Source: Nicotiana tabacum (Eukaryota > Streptophyta > Magnoliopsida > Solanales > Solanaceae). From it: 64,000 nt of DNA. The notes below the pieces were generated by a model. That model saw only the letters and a list, made by a program, of their open reading frames with translations, was not told where the DNA came from and made no database searches. Positions within the stretch are counted from its first letter, which is position 1. Each line of letters opens with the position of its first letter. The stretch lies in the NCBI RefSeq assembly GCF_000715075.1, contig NC_134095.1, positions 47,780,806 through 47,844,805 of the forward strand, read 5' to 3'. Positions 11,608 to 23,454 of the stretch are shown piece after piece. The translations under genes were made by a program, and so were the position numbers.

Positions 11608-14600
11608 ATGCATCAAGAGGTTGACTATGATGAAGATGAGGTTGTTGAGGAAATAAAAAGAGAGTTGGAACAATTTGAAAACAAGCCTAAGCTTAACCTC
11701 AATAAAACTAAGCCGATTAATATCGGAAGTCATGAAGAAGGCAGAGAAACAAAGATAAACATTCACACTGAAAAAAAACCAGAGATACCTTGATTCAACT
11801 TTTATTTGAATACAGAGATGTGTTTGCTTGGTCTTACGATGATATGCGGGGTTTAAGTGTTGATCTAGTGGTTCATAAGCTTCCTACATATCCTGATTTT
11901 CCACCAGTCCAACAAAAGCAACAAAAATTTTAAATAGACGTGAGTGACAAAATCAAAGAGGAAATAATGAAGCAACTAAGCGCCAATGTGGTCAGAGCTG
12001 TCTGATACACCACCTGGGTGGCGAATGTTGTGCCTGTGGCGAAAAAGGATGGAAAGACCAGAGTCTGTATTGACTATAGAGACTTGAACAAAGCAAGTCC
12101 AAAGGATAATTTTTCTTTACCAAATATCCACATTCTTGTAGATAATTGTGCAAAGCATGAGATACAATCGTTCATGGATTGCTATGCTGGGTACCACCAA
12201 ATTCTAATGGATGAGGATGGTGTAGAAAAGACCGCTTTCACCACTCCATGGGGTACTTATTGTTACAGGGTCATGCCATTCGATTTAAAGAATGCAGGGG
12301 CAACTTACATGAGGGCCATGACCACCATTTTGTATGACATGATGCACAAAGAGATTGAGGTATATATCGATGATGTCATCATAAAATCAAAGACACATGT
12401 TGATCATGTGTGTGATTTGAAAAAGTTCTTCGAACGACTTCGAAGGTATGACCTTAAGCTTAATCCAGCCAAGTGTGCGTTTGGGGTTCCATATGGGAAA
12501 CTCCTCGGTTTTATAGTCAGCCGAAGAGGCATTGAACTGGATCCATCTAAGATAAAGTCCATTCGAGATCTGCCTCCCCCGAAGAATAAAAAGGAAGTCA
12601 TGAGTTTGCTCGGGAGGTTGAACTACATCAGTAGGTTCATTGCTCAGCTCACAACCACATGCGAGCCCATCTTTAAGTTGCTGAAAAAGGATGCCGCTAT
12701 CAAGTGGACGGATGATTGCCAAAAAGCTTTTGACAGGATCAAAGATTATCTGTCAAAACCCCCTGTACTGGTCCCACCTGAACCTGGTAGGCCTTTATTT
12801 TTATATCTATTGGTGATGGATAATTCCTTTGGATGCGTTCTGGGGCAACATGATGCAACAGGCAAAAAGGAATAGGCAATCTATTATTTGAGCAAGAAGT
12901 TCACCAGTTATGAGGTTAAGTACACCCTTCTAGAAAGGACATGTTGTGCCTTGACTTGGGTCGCTCAGAAGTTGAGACATTATCTTTTGGCCTACACTAC
13001 TTACCTCATATCTAGAATGGATCCTTTGAAGTACATATTCCCAAAGCCAATGCCCACTGGCAGGCTCGCAAAATGGCAAATCCTGCTCACAGAATTCGAT
13101 ATCGTCTATGTCACTCACACCGCAATGAAAGCACAGGCTTTGGCAGATCATTTGGCAGAGAATCCAGTTGATGATGAGTACATGCCACTTAGCACATACT
13201 TCCCAGACGAAGAGTTCAACACAATAGAGGAAGGGGTTCCAGACGATCACCCTGTATGGAAAATGTAATTTGATGGGGCTGTCAATATCAAAGGAGTTGG
13301 GATAGGAGCAATCCTCATATCACCTATTGGAAATCATTACCCTGCAACGGCACGACTTCGGTTCTTCTGTACCAATAATACGGTAGAATACGAAGCTTGT
13401 ATCATGGGTTTGAAAATGGCTATCGATATGGATGTGCATGAACTATTGGTTATGAGAGATTCTGACTTGCTTATTCGGCAAGCCCAAGGCGAATGGGAGA
13501 CTCGGGACATCAAGCTTATTCCGTACAAACAATGTGTGCAAGACTTGAACAAAAGATTCAAATCCATCAAGTTCAAGTACATTCCTAGGTTTCACAACGA
13601 GCTAGCCGATGCCTTGGCTACTTTAGCCTCGATGCTCCCTTATCCAGGCAACACTCATATTGATCCACAAGAAATCCAAGTTCGGAATCAACACGGTTAC
13701 TACAATACAATTGAGATAGAACCAGATGGTAAACCATGGTATCATGACATAAAACGATTCCTGAAAACAAGAGAATATCCAGAGCATGCTAAAGGAGATC
13801 CAAAAAGAACTGTAAGGCGGCCCGCTAGTGGTTTCTTTCTGAATGGGGAAATTCTGTACAAGAGGACCCCAGATTTAAACTTGTTGAGATGCATAGATGC
13901 TACAAAAGCAGAGCAGATCATGAGTGAAGTGCATTCAGGGGTATGCGGACCTCACATGAATGGATATGTTTTGGCGAAGAAGATTCTGCGGGCAGGGTAT
14001 TATTGGCTTATGATGGAGCGAGATTGCTTCAGTTTTGTTCGCAAGTGTCACCAATGCCAGATTCATGGTGACCTGATTCACTCGCCTCCTTCGGAGTTCC
14101 ATCCCATGTCCTCTCCTTGGCCTTTCATTGCTTGGGGAATGGATGTCATTGGGCCGATCGATCCAAAGGCTTCAAATGGTCAAAGATTCATTTTGGTTGC
14201 AATTGATTACTTCAACAAGTGGGTGGAGGCCGTCACTTTCAAAGCAGTCACCAAGAAAGTAGTGGTAGACTTTGTTCATTCCAACATCATTTGTTGCTTT
14301 TGTATCCCGAAGACCATTATCACTGATAATGCAGCCAATCTAAATAGTCATTTGATGAAGGAGGTATACGAACAATTTAAAATCATGCATCACCATTCTA
14401 CACCTTATCAACCAAAAGCCAATGGAGCCGTTGAAGCGGCAAACAAGAACATCAAGAAGATTCTTAGGAAGATGATCCAAGGTTCCAGGCAATGGCTTGA
14501 AAAGTTTCCTTTTGCTCTGTTGGGATACCGCATGACTGTTTGCACATCTATTGGTGCAACTCCGTATCTGCTTGTATATAGAACTGAAGCTGTAATACCC

Positions 14601-14954
14601 GCTGAAGTTGAAATTCCCTCTCTCCGCATTATTGTGGAATCAGAGATTAAAGACACTGATGTTGATCGTGAAAAACGGCTAGCAGCAGTGTGTTTCAACC
14701 AGTTATACCAGCAAAGAATGGCACGCGCTTACAATAAGAAAGTGCGGCCAAGGCAGTTTGAGGTAGGCCAGCTGGTTTTGAAATGCATCCTTCCACACTA
14801 GGTAGAAGCTAAAGGAAAGTTTGCCCCGAACTGGTAAGGACCCTACATCATCAAGAAAGTGTTACCAAAAGGGGCCTTGCACTTGATAGATGAAGAAGGA
14901 TGGGTACCAGACATGACTATTAACGCAGATGCAGTCAAAAGATATTATGTCTGA
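11608..14954 (+). pseudogene. Ogre pol: RT, RNase H, second RNase H, integrase; decayed
   Basis: The linker (EIKRELEQFENKPK) leads into RT: DYRDLNKASPKD, MDCYAGYHQILM, FTTPWGTYCYRVMPF and YIDDVII (the YxDD site). Gypsy-type RNase H spans about 12780-13180 (CVLGQHD, LERTCCALTW). A second, archaeal-like RNase H follows at about 13260-13640 (FDGAV, YEACIMGL, MRDSDLL, HNELADALA), diagnostic of the Tat lineage. Integrase has the HHCC finger (HSGVCGPH ... CHQC near 13937-14060), then WGMDVIGPID, TDNAANLN and NGAVEAANKN as the D, D, E region. The frame ends AVKRYYV at 14954. Lesions: a frameshift near 11790; stops at 11932, 12003, 12873, 13266, 14799 and about 14836. Most are CAA/CAG or CGA changed to stops. 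ITDNA replaces the usual ITDNG near the second aspartate. Confidence 0.9.
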
Positions 14955-15151
14955 TATATACCCACTATAGAATTTTCACGCATTGATTTTCTCAGATTGA
15001 AGTGATGAAGGCTATCATTTGCTCGCTATTCCAAATAGACGTCACCCCTTCTGTTAATCCTTTTGAGCCGTATTTGTCTTCCTTGTTTCTCACTTTTTGG
15101 AACCTGTGTACTTGTAAAAAAAAGAAAGCAAATAACAGATATCTAAGTCAT

Positions 15152-15214
15152 TGAACTACGTCCGACCTGATTCCGAAAGGATATGTAGGCAGCTTTACCC
15201 TGGGTTCGGTCCCA
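15152..15214 (+). repeat. Inter-ORF module, copy C (after pol)
   Basis: GAACTACG, CCTGATTC, GGATATGTAGGCAGC and GGTTCGGTCCC appear in the same order as in the other copies. It lies about 200 bp after the end of pol. Confidence 0.7.
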
Positions 15215-15510
15215 TCAGAACAAAAAATCCATATCCCCCATACTCTAAAACTGGGGCAGAAATTTGTTTTATTTCACGGTTTTTCTGAAAAAAATGGTTC
15301 CAAAAGTTGTAATTGAGTTCAAGGTTCATTTTGCCTTTTTATCTTTAAAGAACTTCCGATTGATGTTTTTTTTAGAATGTTTGAAGTCCCCATGCCAAAG
15401 GCGTTGGGTAACCTCCCTCATATAGTATCTTAGTCAAAAAAAAAGAGAAAAGAAAGAAAAAGAAAAGAAAAAGAAAAAAGAAAAAAAAAGAAGAAAAAGA
15501 AAAAAAAAAG

Positions 15511-15690
15511 AAATGAGAGAGTCTTATTAGTGAAAACCCGTACGGGCACTATAAGGAAACAGTGAGTAGAGAAATGAGAGAGTCTTATTGGTGAAAACCT
15601 AGATGGGCACCATAAGGCGACAATTAGTAGAGAAATGAGAGAGGTTAGTTAGCGAAAACCTGCAAAAGGCGCTTCTAGCCGAATGAGGGT
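15511..15690 (+). repeat. 61-bp tandem repeat, about 2.7 copies
   Basis: The unit start AAATGAGAGAGTCTTATT recurs at 15511 and 15572 and, diverged, at 15633, each 61 bp apart. Each unit carries GTGAAAACC and GGGCAC(C/T)ATAAGG. It directly follows a purine run of about 80 bp. Confidence 0.7.
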
Positions 15691-16584
15691 CTTTGATTCT
15701 CCGGTATGAGCACAACCAAGACAAATTCAAGCTGAACGTTTGTGGCGGATTTTGAGAATTAGACAGCTTAGACGGATCAGGCGTCCAGTCCAAAATGCAT
15801 GTCATGATTCATTGAAGTCGGCACATACCTCCAGATAAGTCTCCCTATTCCTTTCCCCAAAAGGGACACCTTTTGTTTAAGCATAGTTCTTTTTTTTCTT
15901 TCACTTTCAATTATTATTTTGTTTTTACCCATATTTTTTCTTTGAGTTCCTTTTGGTCTAATCCTGCATCAAAAAGAAGCAAAGAAATGGCTGCAAAACT
16001 AGCTACAATTTCCCCGTAATATTGAGCACAATTTAGGGCATATATGGTATTGACGAAGCCACGAATCCATCTGTGATCTCATTCATTAAGGCGAACAAAT
16101 TGTTTCAAAGAAGCTAAAAAGTCGCATGAGCAGGACCTGCTTCATGAGAAAAGTTGATAAGCACTACGGACACAAACTCATACTGGGTGCAAGACAACTG
16201 AGTCTGATTTTAAAGAAAAATTGTGTTGCCTTAGAGATAAGGGAAGCAGTACCATGGACATCTAGGTATGAAACAATTGGAGGCAACATTAGAAAACCAA
16301 GGTCTCCAAAAAATGATACAGAGCAGTCGAGCATCTTGGTACCACGCTGACAAATCGGTTATTCGACAGCAGTGGCCGTGAATCAAACTACTCAAGGCAT
16401 CAAGGGATCAAGGCCACAAACCAACCACCAATTTGAAAACTCACAAATTTTTCTTTGTTTGAAGCAGGAACAAAGCACTGCAGAATGGCGATTCTAAAAG
16501 AATGAATGTCACCAAACGTAAGCTCCTTAAAATTTCCATTTTCTTTTATTTTCAGCATGCATCACTATTGATCACACCTTCCAG

Positions 16585-18810
16585 TTACGTAGCTTAACTC
16601 AGGTAGAACCTTTTCACCTAAGGGGATCCAGCTCATAGTTCTTAGTAGAAGTACTCTTCGCTCAGGGTATTTTACGTAGGTTAACTCAGGTAGAATCCTT
16701 TCGCCTAGGGGGATCTAGCTCATATTTCCGAGTAGAAGTACTCTTCGCTTAGGGTGTTTTACGTAGCTTAACTCAGGTAGAATCCTTTCACCTAGGGGGA
16801 TCCAGCTCATATTTTCGAGTAGAAGTACTCTTCGCTCATGTATTTTACGTAGCTTAACTCAGGTAGAATCCTTTCGCCTAGGGGATCCAGCTCATATTTC
16901 CGGGTAGAAGTACTCTTCGCTCAGGGTATTTTACGTAGCTTAACTCAGGTAGAATCCTTTCGCCTAGGGGGATCCAGCTCATATTTCCGAGTAGAAGTAC
17001 TCTTCGCTTAGGGTGTTTTACGCAGCTTAACTCAGGTAGAATCCTTTCGCCTAGGGGGATCCAACTCATATTTTCGAGTAGAAGTACTCTTCGCTCAGGG
17101 CGTTTTACGTAGCTTAACTCAGGTAGAATCTTTCGCCTAGGGGGATCCAGCTCATATTTCCGCGTAGAAGTACTCTTCGCTCAGGGTATTTTACGTAGCT
17201 TAACTCAGGTAGAACCGTTTCACCTAGGGGGATCCATCTCATATTTTAGGGTAGAAGTACTCTTCTCTCAGGGTATTTTACGTAGCTTAACTCAGGTAGA
17301 ATCCTTTTGCCTAGGGGGATCCAGCTCATATTTCCGAGTAGAAGTACTCTTCGCTTAAGGTGTTTTACGTAGCTTAACTCAGGTAGAATCCTTTCACCTA
17401 GGGGGATCCAGCTCATATTTCCGGGTAGAAGTACTCTTCGCTCAGGGTATTTTACGTAGCTTAACTCAAGTAGAATACTTTTTCCTAGGGGGATCCAGCT
17501 CATATTTTCGAGTAAAAGTACTCTTCACTTAGGGTGTTTTACGTAGCTTAACTCAGGTAGAATCATTTCGCCTAGGGGGATCCAGCTCATATTTTCGAGT
17601 AGAAGTACTCTTCGCTCAGGGTGTTTAACGTAGCTTAACTCAGGTAGAATCCTTTCACTTAGGGGGATCCAACTTAACTCACGTAAAATCCTTTCACCTA
17701 GGGAGATCCAGCTCATAGTTCCGAGTAGAAGTACTCTTCGCTTAGGGTGTTTTACGCAGCTTAACTCAGGTAGAATCCTTTCACCTAGGGGGATCCAACT
17801 TATATTTTTGGGTAGAAGTACTCTTCGCTCATGGTATTTTACGTAGCTTAACTCAGGTAGAATCCTTCCGCCTAGGGGGAGCCAGCTCATATTTCTGAGT
17901 AGAACTACTCTTCGCTTAAGGTGTTTTATGCAGCTTAACTCAGGTAGAATCCTTTCACCTATGGGGATCTAGTTCATATTTCCGGGTAGAAGTACTCTTC
18001 GCCCAGGGTATTTTACGTAGCTTAACTCAGGTAGAATCCTTTCCCCTAGGGGGAGCCAGCTCATATTTCCAAGTAGAAGTCGCTTAGGGTGTTTTATGCA
18101 GCTTAACTCAGGTAGAATCCTTTCACCTAGGGGGATCCAACTCATATTTCCGGGTAGAAGTACTCTTCACTCAGGTAGAATCCTTTCGCCTAGGGGGATC
18201 CATCTCATATTTCCGAGTAGAAGTACTCTTCTCTTAGGGTGTTTTACGCAACTTAACTCAAGTAGAATCCTTTCACCTAGGGGGATCCAACTCATATTTT
18301 CGAGTAGAAGTACTCTTCGCTCAGGGTGTTTTACGTAGCTTAACTCAGGTAGAATCCTTTCGCCTAGGGGAATCCAGATCATATTTCCAGGTAGAAGTAC
18401 TCTTCGCTCAGGGTGTTTTATGTAGCTTAACTCAGTAGAACCGTTTCGCCTAGGGGGATCCAGCTTATAGTTCCGAGTAGAAGTACTCTTCGCTCAGGTT
18501 GTTTTACGTAGCTTAACTCAGGCAGAACTGTTTCACCTAGCGGATCCAGCTCATATTTTCGATAGAAGTACTCTTTGCTCAGGGTATTTTACGTAGCTTA
18601 ACTCAGGTAGAACCATTTCGCCTAGGGGGATCCAGCTTATAGTTCCGGGTAGAAGTACTCTTCGCTCAGGTTGTTTTACGCAGTTTAACTCAGGTAGAAT
18701 CGTTTTGCCTAGAGGGATCCCGCTTATAGTTCCGGATAGAAGTAATCTTCGCTCAGGTTGTTTAATACAGTTTAACTCAAGTAGAACATTTTTCACCTAG
18801 AGGGATTCAA
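16585..18810 (+). repeat. 87-bp tandem array in the Ogre 3' spacer, about 25 copies
   Basis: The unit begins TTACGTAGCTTAACTCAGG and carries CCTAGGGGGATCCAGCTCAT and GTAGAAGTACTCTTCGCT. Successive starts are 87 bp apart (for example 16670 and 16757), with a few units shortened (near 17672 and 18170). Units alternate in part between a CTCAGGGTATTTTACG form and a CTTAGGGTGTTTTACG form. Because 87 is 29 codons, the minus strand stays open over several units with the repeating peptide start MSWIPLGERILPELSYVK. Tandem repeats between pol and the 3' LTR are typical of Ogre elements. Confidence 0.95.
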
Positions 18811-19690
18811 CACTTTATCAATAATACATGGTGCTAACACTTAATTCTATTTCCTTCTAGTAAAATAGGGTACCGGCCCCTGGTTACATTTCCTTTCAGT
18901 AGTACAGGATACCGATCCCTGGTTACACAATCATTCGTTACCAAATTTTATCTTTTTTAGCTAGTTTATACTACTGTTTCTGTCTGCCTTTTCAATAAAT
19001 TAGATAATTTACAGATTTCTCTAATAACTCACAAAATTTTTCTAGTGCCAGACTGGGGCAGAAAATTTTTGTTCGTTTTTGTTTGTCTTTGATGGCTTTG
19101 CAGGCTCTGCCGTATATCACAAGTGACGATTAAAGCTTGCAGTTTCAGTTTCTCATCAGAAAAAAGAATTCCTTCAATCACAAGATAGTCGGAGTTAACT
19201 TTGATAATGTGTCAGCAACCCAGCTTCTCAAGATTCATCTTCTCAAGTTTTGAGAAGGAAATCAAGCAACCGAGAACAAGCCATAATCTTTTCTTCAAAA
19301 AGGCATCAAGATCCAATCTATGGTCAACACAAGCGAGCAGGTCAAGAATCAAGATTTGACTCCAGAAGACAAATAGATAGGAATTTTGTACTCTTAGTTT
19401 GCAGACATATATAGTGCTCTTCTCTTTTTCTTTTGATGTAAGAAGCGAGTAACAACAACAGCATCAACAACAGACTTAACTCTAGTGTCCGGTAGTCCCA
19501 GCTATCAAATTTTTCTAGAACTACACAGACCTGATTCCTTTATAGCCAAGGATATGTAGGCAACCTCAGAAGTAAGATTCAGTCACTTTTTTTCTTTCAA
19601 TAAAAAATGCTTTCATTGGAGTGATATGTGAGCAAAAATTAGCCATGACGTTCACTTTTCTTTGCACGAAAACTCTTCATGTTCTCGAGC
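18811..19690 (+). other. Ogre 3' spacer, last part, with module copy D
   Basis: A local ~50-bp duplication lies at about 18868-18925 (ACCGGCCCCTGGTTACA and ACCGATCCCTGGTTACA). CTGGGGCAGAAAATTT occurs at 19053-19068, echoing 15251. Module copy D is at 19518-19586 (GAACTACA, CCTGATTC, GGATATGTAGGCAACCT, GATTCAGTC). No gene is seen. Confidence 0.6.
19518..19586 (+). repeat. Inter-ORF module, copy D (before the 3' LTR)
   Basis: Fourth copy of the module. It keeps GAACTAC, CCTGATTC and GGATATGTAGGCAACCT; the last block is GATTCAGTC instead of GGTTC. It lies about 120 bp upstream of the PPT. Confidence 0.7.
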
Positions 19691-19703
19691 AAAGAGGGGC
19701 AGG
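19691..19703 (+). other. Polypurine tract of the Ogre element
   Basis: AAAGAGGGGCAGG ends directly at the TG of the 3' LTR. It is purine except for one C, as expected for the plus-strand DNA primer. Confidence 0.75.
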
Positions 19704-22700
19704 TGTGAATGCCTAATTTTTGCATGCTTTTAATTCTCCTAGAAATACTAGTATTTGGATGATTTTTAGTTATTTGTGCATTTTTTTATATTGCATTTCC
19801 TTTATTAAAAATACCAAAAATATTTTTACCTTTTATTTGTATATTTTAGTTTGCATCTTTAAATTATATATTCCAAAAAGATTTTTTTTCTTTCTACTTA
19901 TATATTTTCTTTAGGACTAAATTTGATAAATGGGGTAGGGATTGGACTAGTGTATTTTAATTAAAATTGGCCCAAAATTTGAGCCCAATTCGGCCATACC
20001 CGGTCCATTAGGTGGTTGGCCGAGAAAGAGCTCAAAACGATGTAGAATCTTGAAATTACGTCGTTTCACTTAGTGACCCAGAGATCAATCTCATCCCTCC
20101 ATTATTCTTGATCCAATGTCCTAGATCCATTTCCCACTCCAAATATAAGGCTCCAAAAATCAGAAAATAGCCTCATTTATACCCAAACCAAACCCTAAAC
20201 TCCTCTCCTCACTCTCTCCCTTCCTCTCTGCTGCCGCAAGGCATCCACGGCGGCGCCGCCCGCCGGAATTCGCCACTGGTGGCGGAGCCCCTCAAACACC
20301 ACCAAAATTTCACTCCCTACTCATTTCAACCTCCTCTTTCCAAATCCACAAACCAATTCCTTTGAATCCCACCCAAACTCCACGAATAAACAAAAATCCG
20401 AAACCCTAGCCCAATTTATTTTGTAAATTTGTCAAGTTTTAGACATTTCCTTCATAAAATACTTACATAGGCGTGTAGAAATCCACGTGATATATTATCC
20501 TATGTTGGTTTCACCCCCAAACAATGCACCGCCACTGGCCAGCCACCTCCGGCGACCACCCCACTGCCTGCCAACCACCTCCGGTGACCACCCCACTGCC
20601 TGCCGCCTTTGCCGCTGCTGCTTTCTCTATCTTTTTTATTTCTTTTCGACCAAAGGTGCTTGTTTCCTTTTGGCAAGATGTCGAAATCTATTATTTAGTG
20701 TCTGCCAAGAAGAAACATGTGCCTCGAAGTCGAACAATCACCACTTGGCATCCTCGACATTATCTCTTTTATCGATTCAACGTCGAAAGCCCGAAACTTG
20801 GTAAAAACCTCGAACCTTTATCTTTTCCTCTAAAGTTTTGATTTTGTTTTTGTGTCATTTTTTTAAGTTTAAATTTTGATTTTTTATTATAGTTTTTGTA
20901 TAACCTTCATCACCTCACTAATTGTGATTTTTGATAGTGATACGTTTAGTTTGCACCTTTAATTTCTGTTTTGATGAATCACTCTAATTAGAGTTTCAAG
21001 TTAGTTATTGATTAGTTATTTTTGTTTATCTTAGTTGTTAATGTTAGTTGAATCGTTCACTTAGTTAGTCGTTTAGTTAGTTGATTTTACTCGTTGTTCG
21101 ATAGTTTACCAATATTCAATTAAATTTGTTTTGGGCAGTGTTTTCTTATTTGAATCACCCACTGTTAGTTCTCATTTATCGAATTCGTTCTAATCTAATT
21201 TGTCTGAAAACTTAGTTCGATTGCATTTTGAGTCTTGTTTCTACTTTGCTAGTTCATATTTGGTTAGAGTTTGAGTATATAAGCTGAATTTCAGTCATGA
21301 AGAGATAAAAGCTGAAAACTTGAGTTTAAAGTACGTGTTTGTTGGGTATTTTACTGTTTAAACATGCTGAAAATGCAACTGCTCTATTTTGTGTCAGAAT
21401 TTGGTGAAAAAATGACTGTTTTGGCACAAAAAAGTCAGTCCTTTTGGACAGATTTTTGGAAAATCAAAATCTGTCCAAAAGGACTTATTTTTCCTACTTA
21501 AAGAGGCCATTCTTTCACATTTGAGGACACACTCTAACATACTTAGCCATCATCCTTTACACTCTAAGAAAACACAAAAACTGGAAAAAAATCAGCAGCT
21601 AAAAAATATAGAAAGTAAACTGAAATTTGAGTGCTTTTGTGTGAGATTCCTAAAAAAGAAAGAAAATCTTTCAAGAAACTAAAGTTCTTAGAGTTTAGTC
21701 CTGGGATTCTTTCTTCTTTGAATTTATCGGGGCTCAAGGTGCTTCTGAGTCATTTCCTTGGGTTAAAATCTCCTGATTGTTGCTGTTGGTTTAAGCTTTT
21801 GGGCTGAGTTCGATAGTGTTGTAATTTCAGAATTGCCACTGATATACTTACTGGATTTCCTGCTATTTAAAGTAACATCTTGGACCTGAGTATGGAGTTT
21901 ATAGCTCATTACTGATAGCTTTGGTTTTCTTTTAAGTTATTTAGTATGGTTGTGAATGCTGGTTCTGTCTATTCCATTTTGCAAAATTCTGGGTTTCCAA
22001 TAGTAAGTCTAGCTTTAATGTCAATTCAAAGTAATGGTATTAAAGCTTTGTCAGAACCATTGAGCATCAGAACTTATAAATGTTATCACTTTTGTTGGAT
22101 CCAGGATTTGTTTTAAGGATTAATGCATTTACTAAGCTTTAGAATACATAGTTATTATCTTATAATAATAGGTGATGATGATGTGAGTCTTATTTATTTT
22201 GTTAGCTTCTCTTTTGTTAAATTAGCATTGTTGAGTTCTCTTGAATTAGCAAGTTAGTGGTGTGCCTATGTGATTTTATCTTAGAGTTTGCATGTTAAGA
22301 AGATTAGTTTAAGTTGAACACACGCATAGGTGTAGAGTGTCGGACCATATAATTTTGGTTTTAGATTAAAGAAGTTATAGGCTTATAAAATTGATTCTCG
22401 AAGAAAAGAAAAGAAAAAGTTGGAACGACACATGGGCTTCCAACTGATGTAGCATGCCACCTTAGGTTTTTTTTGATAATATTATTTTCTCCTTTCCATT
22501 ATAATGAATTGAATTAGGCCGTGCACTTGGGTTGGGTCAGCAGCTTGCCCTTTTTCTTTTTTATTCTAGCATCAAAGCTTGTTTAAACTTAATTAATTTT
22601 CATAAGAATCATATTGTTTTTGGTAACTAAAATGATTTAATAATTTAATCACCTTAATAATTATTTTAAACCTTAAGCAATTAGTAGGCACGCTTTAACC

Positions 22701-23454
22701 TTTTTAATTCATAGACTCACTTGCGAAGCGTGATGTTTAACACTTAATAAATTAATTCAATAATCTCATGACATACCCATTTAGTTCTAGTTAATTTTTA
22801 ATCAATCCTTTGCTAAATTGTGGATTCGCTTGCGTGGCGCGATAGATAACCTTTTTTTAAATAATCTTCAAGAATTAATTTTCTCAAATGTAGTAATTTC
22901 TAAAAAATACTACAAATAATTGATTGTTAAGATTTCGGATTCGCTTGCGAGGCACAATTATGATAAGTTAATTAATTTTGTTATTTGATCACGCATTCGC
23001 TTGCGTAACGTGGTTATGACAACGTAGTATTATCCAAATCATTTTTTTAAATAATTCCAATAATCAAAAAATAAAAACGGATAGGTAAAACATAGAAATC
23101 CAATAAAGCATAGTTTATCCAAAATTATTTTAAGCCAAGTTTTAAGTCAATAAAGAGACCGTGCTAGAACCACAGGACTCGGAGGGAATGCCTTACACCT
23201 TCTCCCCGGTTAACAAAATTCCTTACCCGAACTTTATTTTTTGCGGATTGATATAAAAGAGTTAAATCTTCCTTTGAATATGGATTCAAATAAATGGTGA
23301 CTTGGAACACCTAAAACATCAATTCCAAGTGGCGACTCTGTAAACAAAATAATCCCTATTTCAAAATTGTCACTTTAATTGAAAAAATTCTTTAACCCAC
23401 AAATCCGTATATCTTATCTTTTGGGGGGGGGGGTGGGAAAAAAGGGGTATGACA
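19704..23454 (+). repeat. Ogre 3' LTR
   Basis: It starts TGTGAATGCC and ends GTATGACA. It is nearly identical to 32-3639 apart from point changes and a few indels. Sequence that is part of the interrupted Athila ORF follows directly. Confidence 0.9.

Larger units (their letters stand above)
14955..16584 (+). other. Ogre 3' spacer, first part
   Basis: No gene is recognisable. It holds module copy C (15152-15214), the block CTGGGGCAGAAATTT (15251-15265, repeated at 19053-19067), a purine run (15432-15512), and three copies of a 61-bp unit starting AAATGAGAGAG (15511, 15572, 15633). A 74-codon open frame at 16126-16350 has no similarity that I recognise. Confidence 0.6.
32..23454 (+). mobile_element. 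Ogre/Tat-type Ty3/gypsy retrotransposon, near full length
   Basis: The element is about 23.4 kb long. In order it has a long 5' LTR, a PBS, a leader with minisatellite, ORF1, gag-protease, an intron-like gap, RT / RNase H / second RNase H / integrase, a long 3' spacer with tandem repeats, a PPT and a 3' LTR. Giant size, an ORF upstream of gag, a gap with stops between protease and RT, a duplicated RNase H and tandem repeats between pol and the 3' LTR are published hallmarks of the Ogre group of the Tat lineage. All reading frames carry several stops or frameshifts, so this copy could only have moved with proteins supplied in trans. The LTRs are still very similar: in the first ~340 bp I count about five substitutions and two short indels. 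This points to a fairly recent insertion. Confidence 0.9.

Noticed and set aside
16126..16350. 74-codon open frame as a small gene
   Set aside because: It lies in the non-coding 3' spacer of the Ogre element, has no recognisable similarity and no conserved neighbours.
16585..18810. CRISPR-like array
   Set aside because: Units are contiguous and similar throughout, with no unique spacers; this is a plant retroelement minisatellite.
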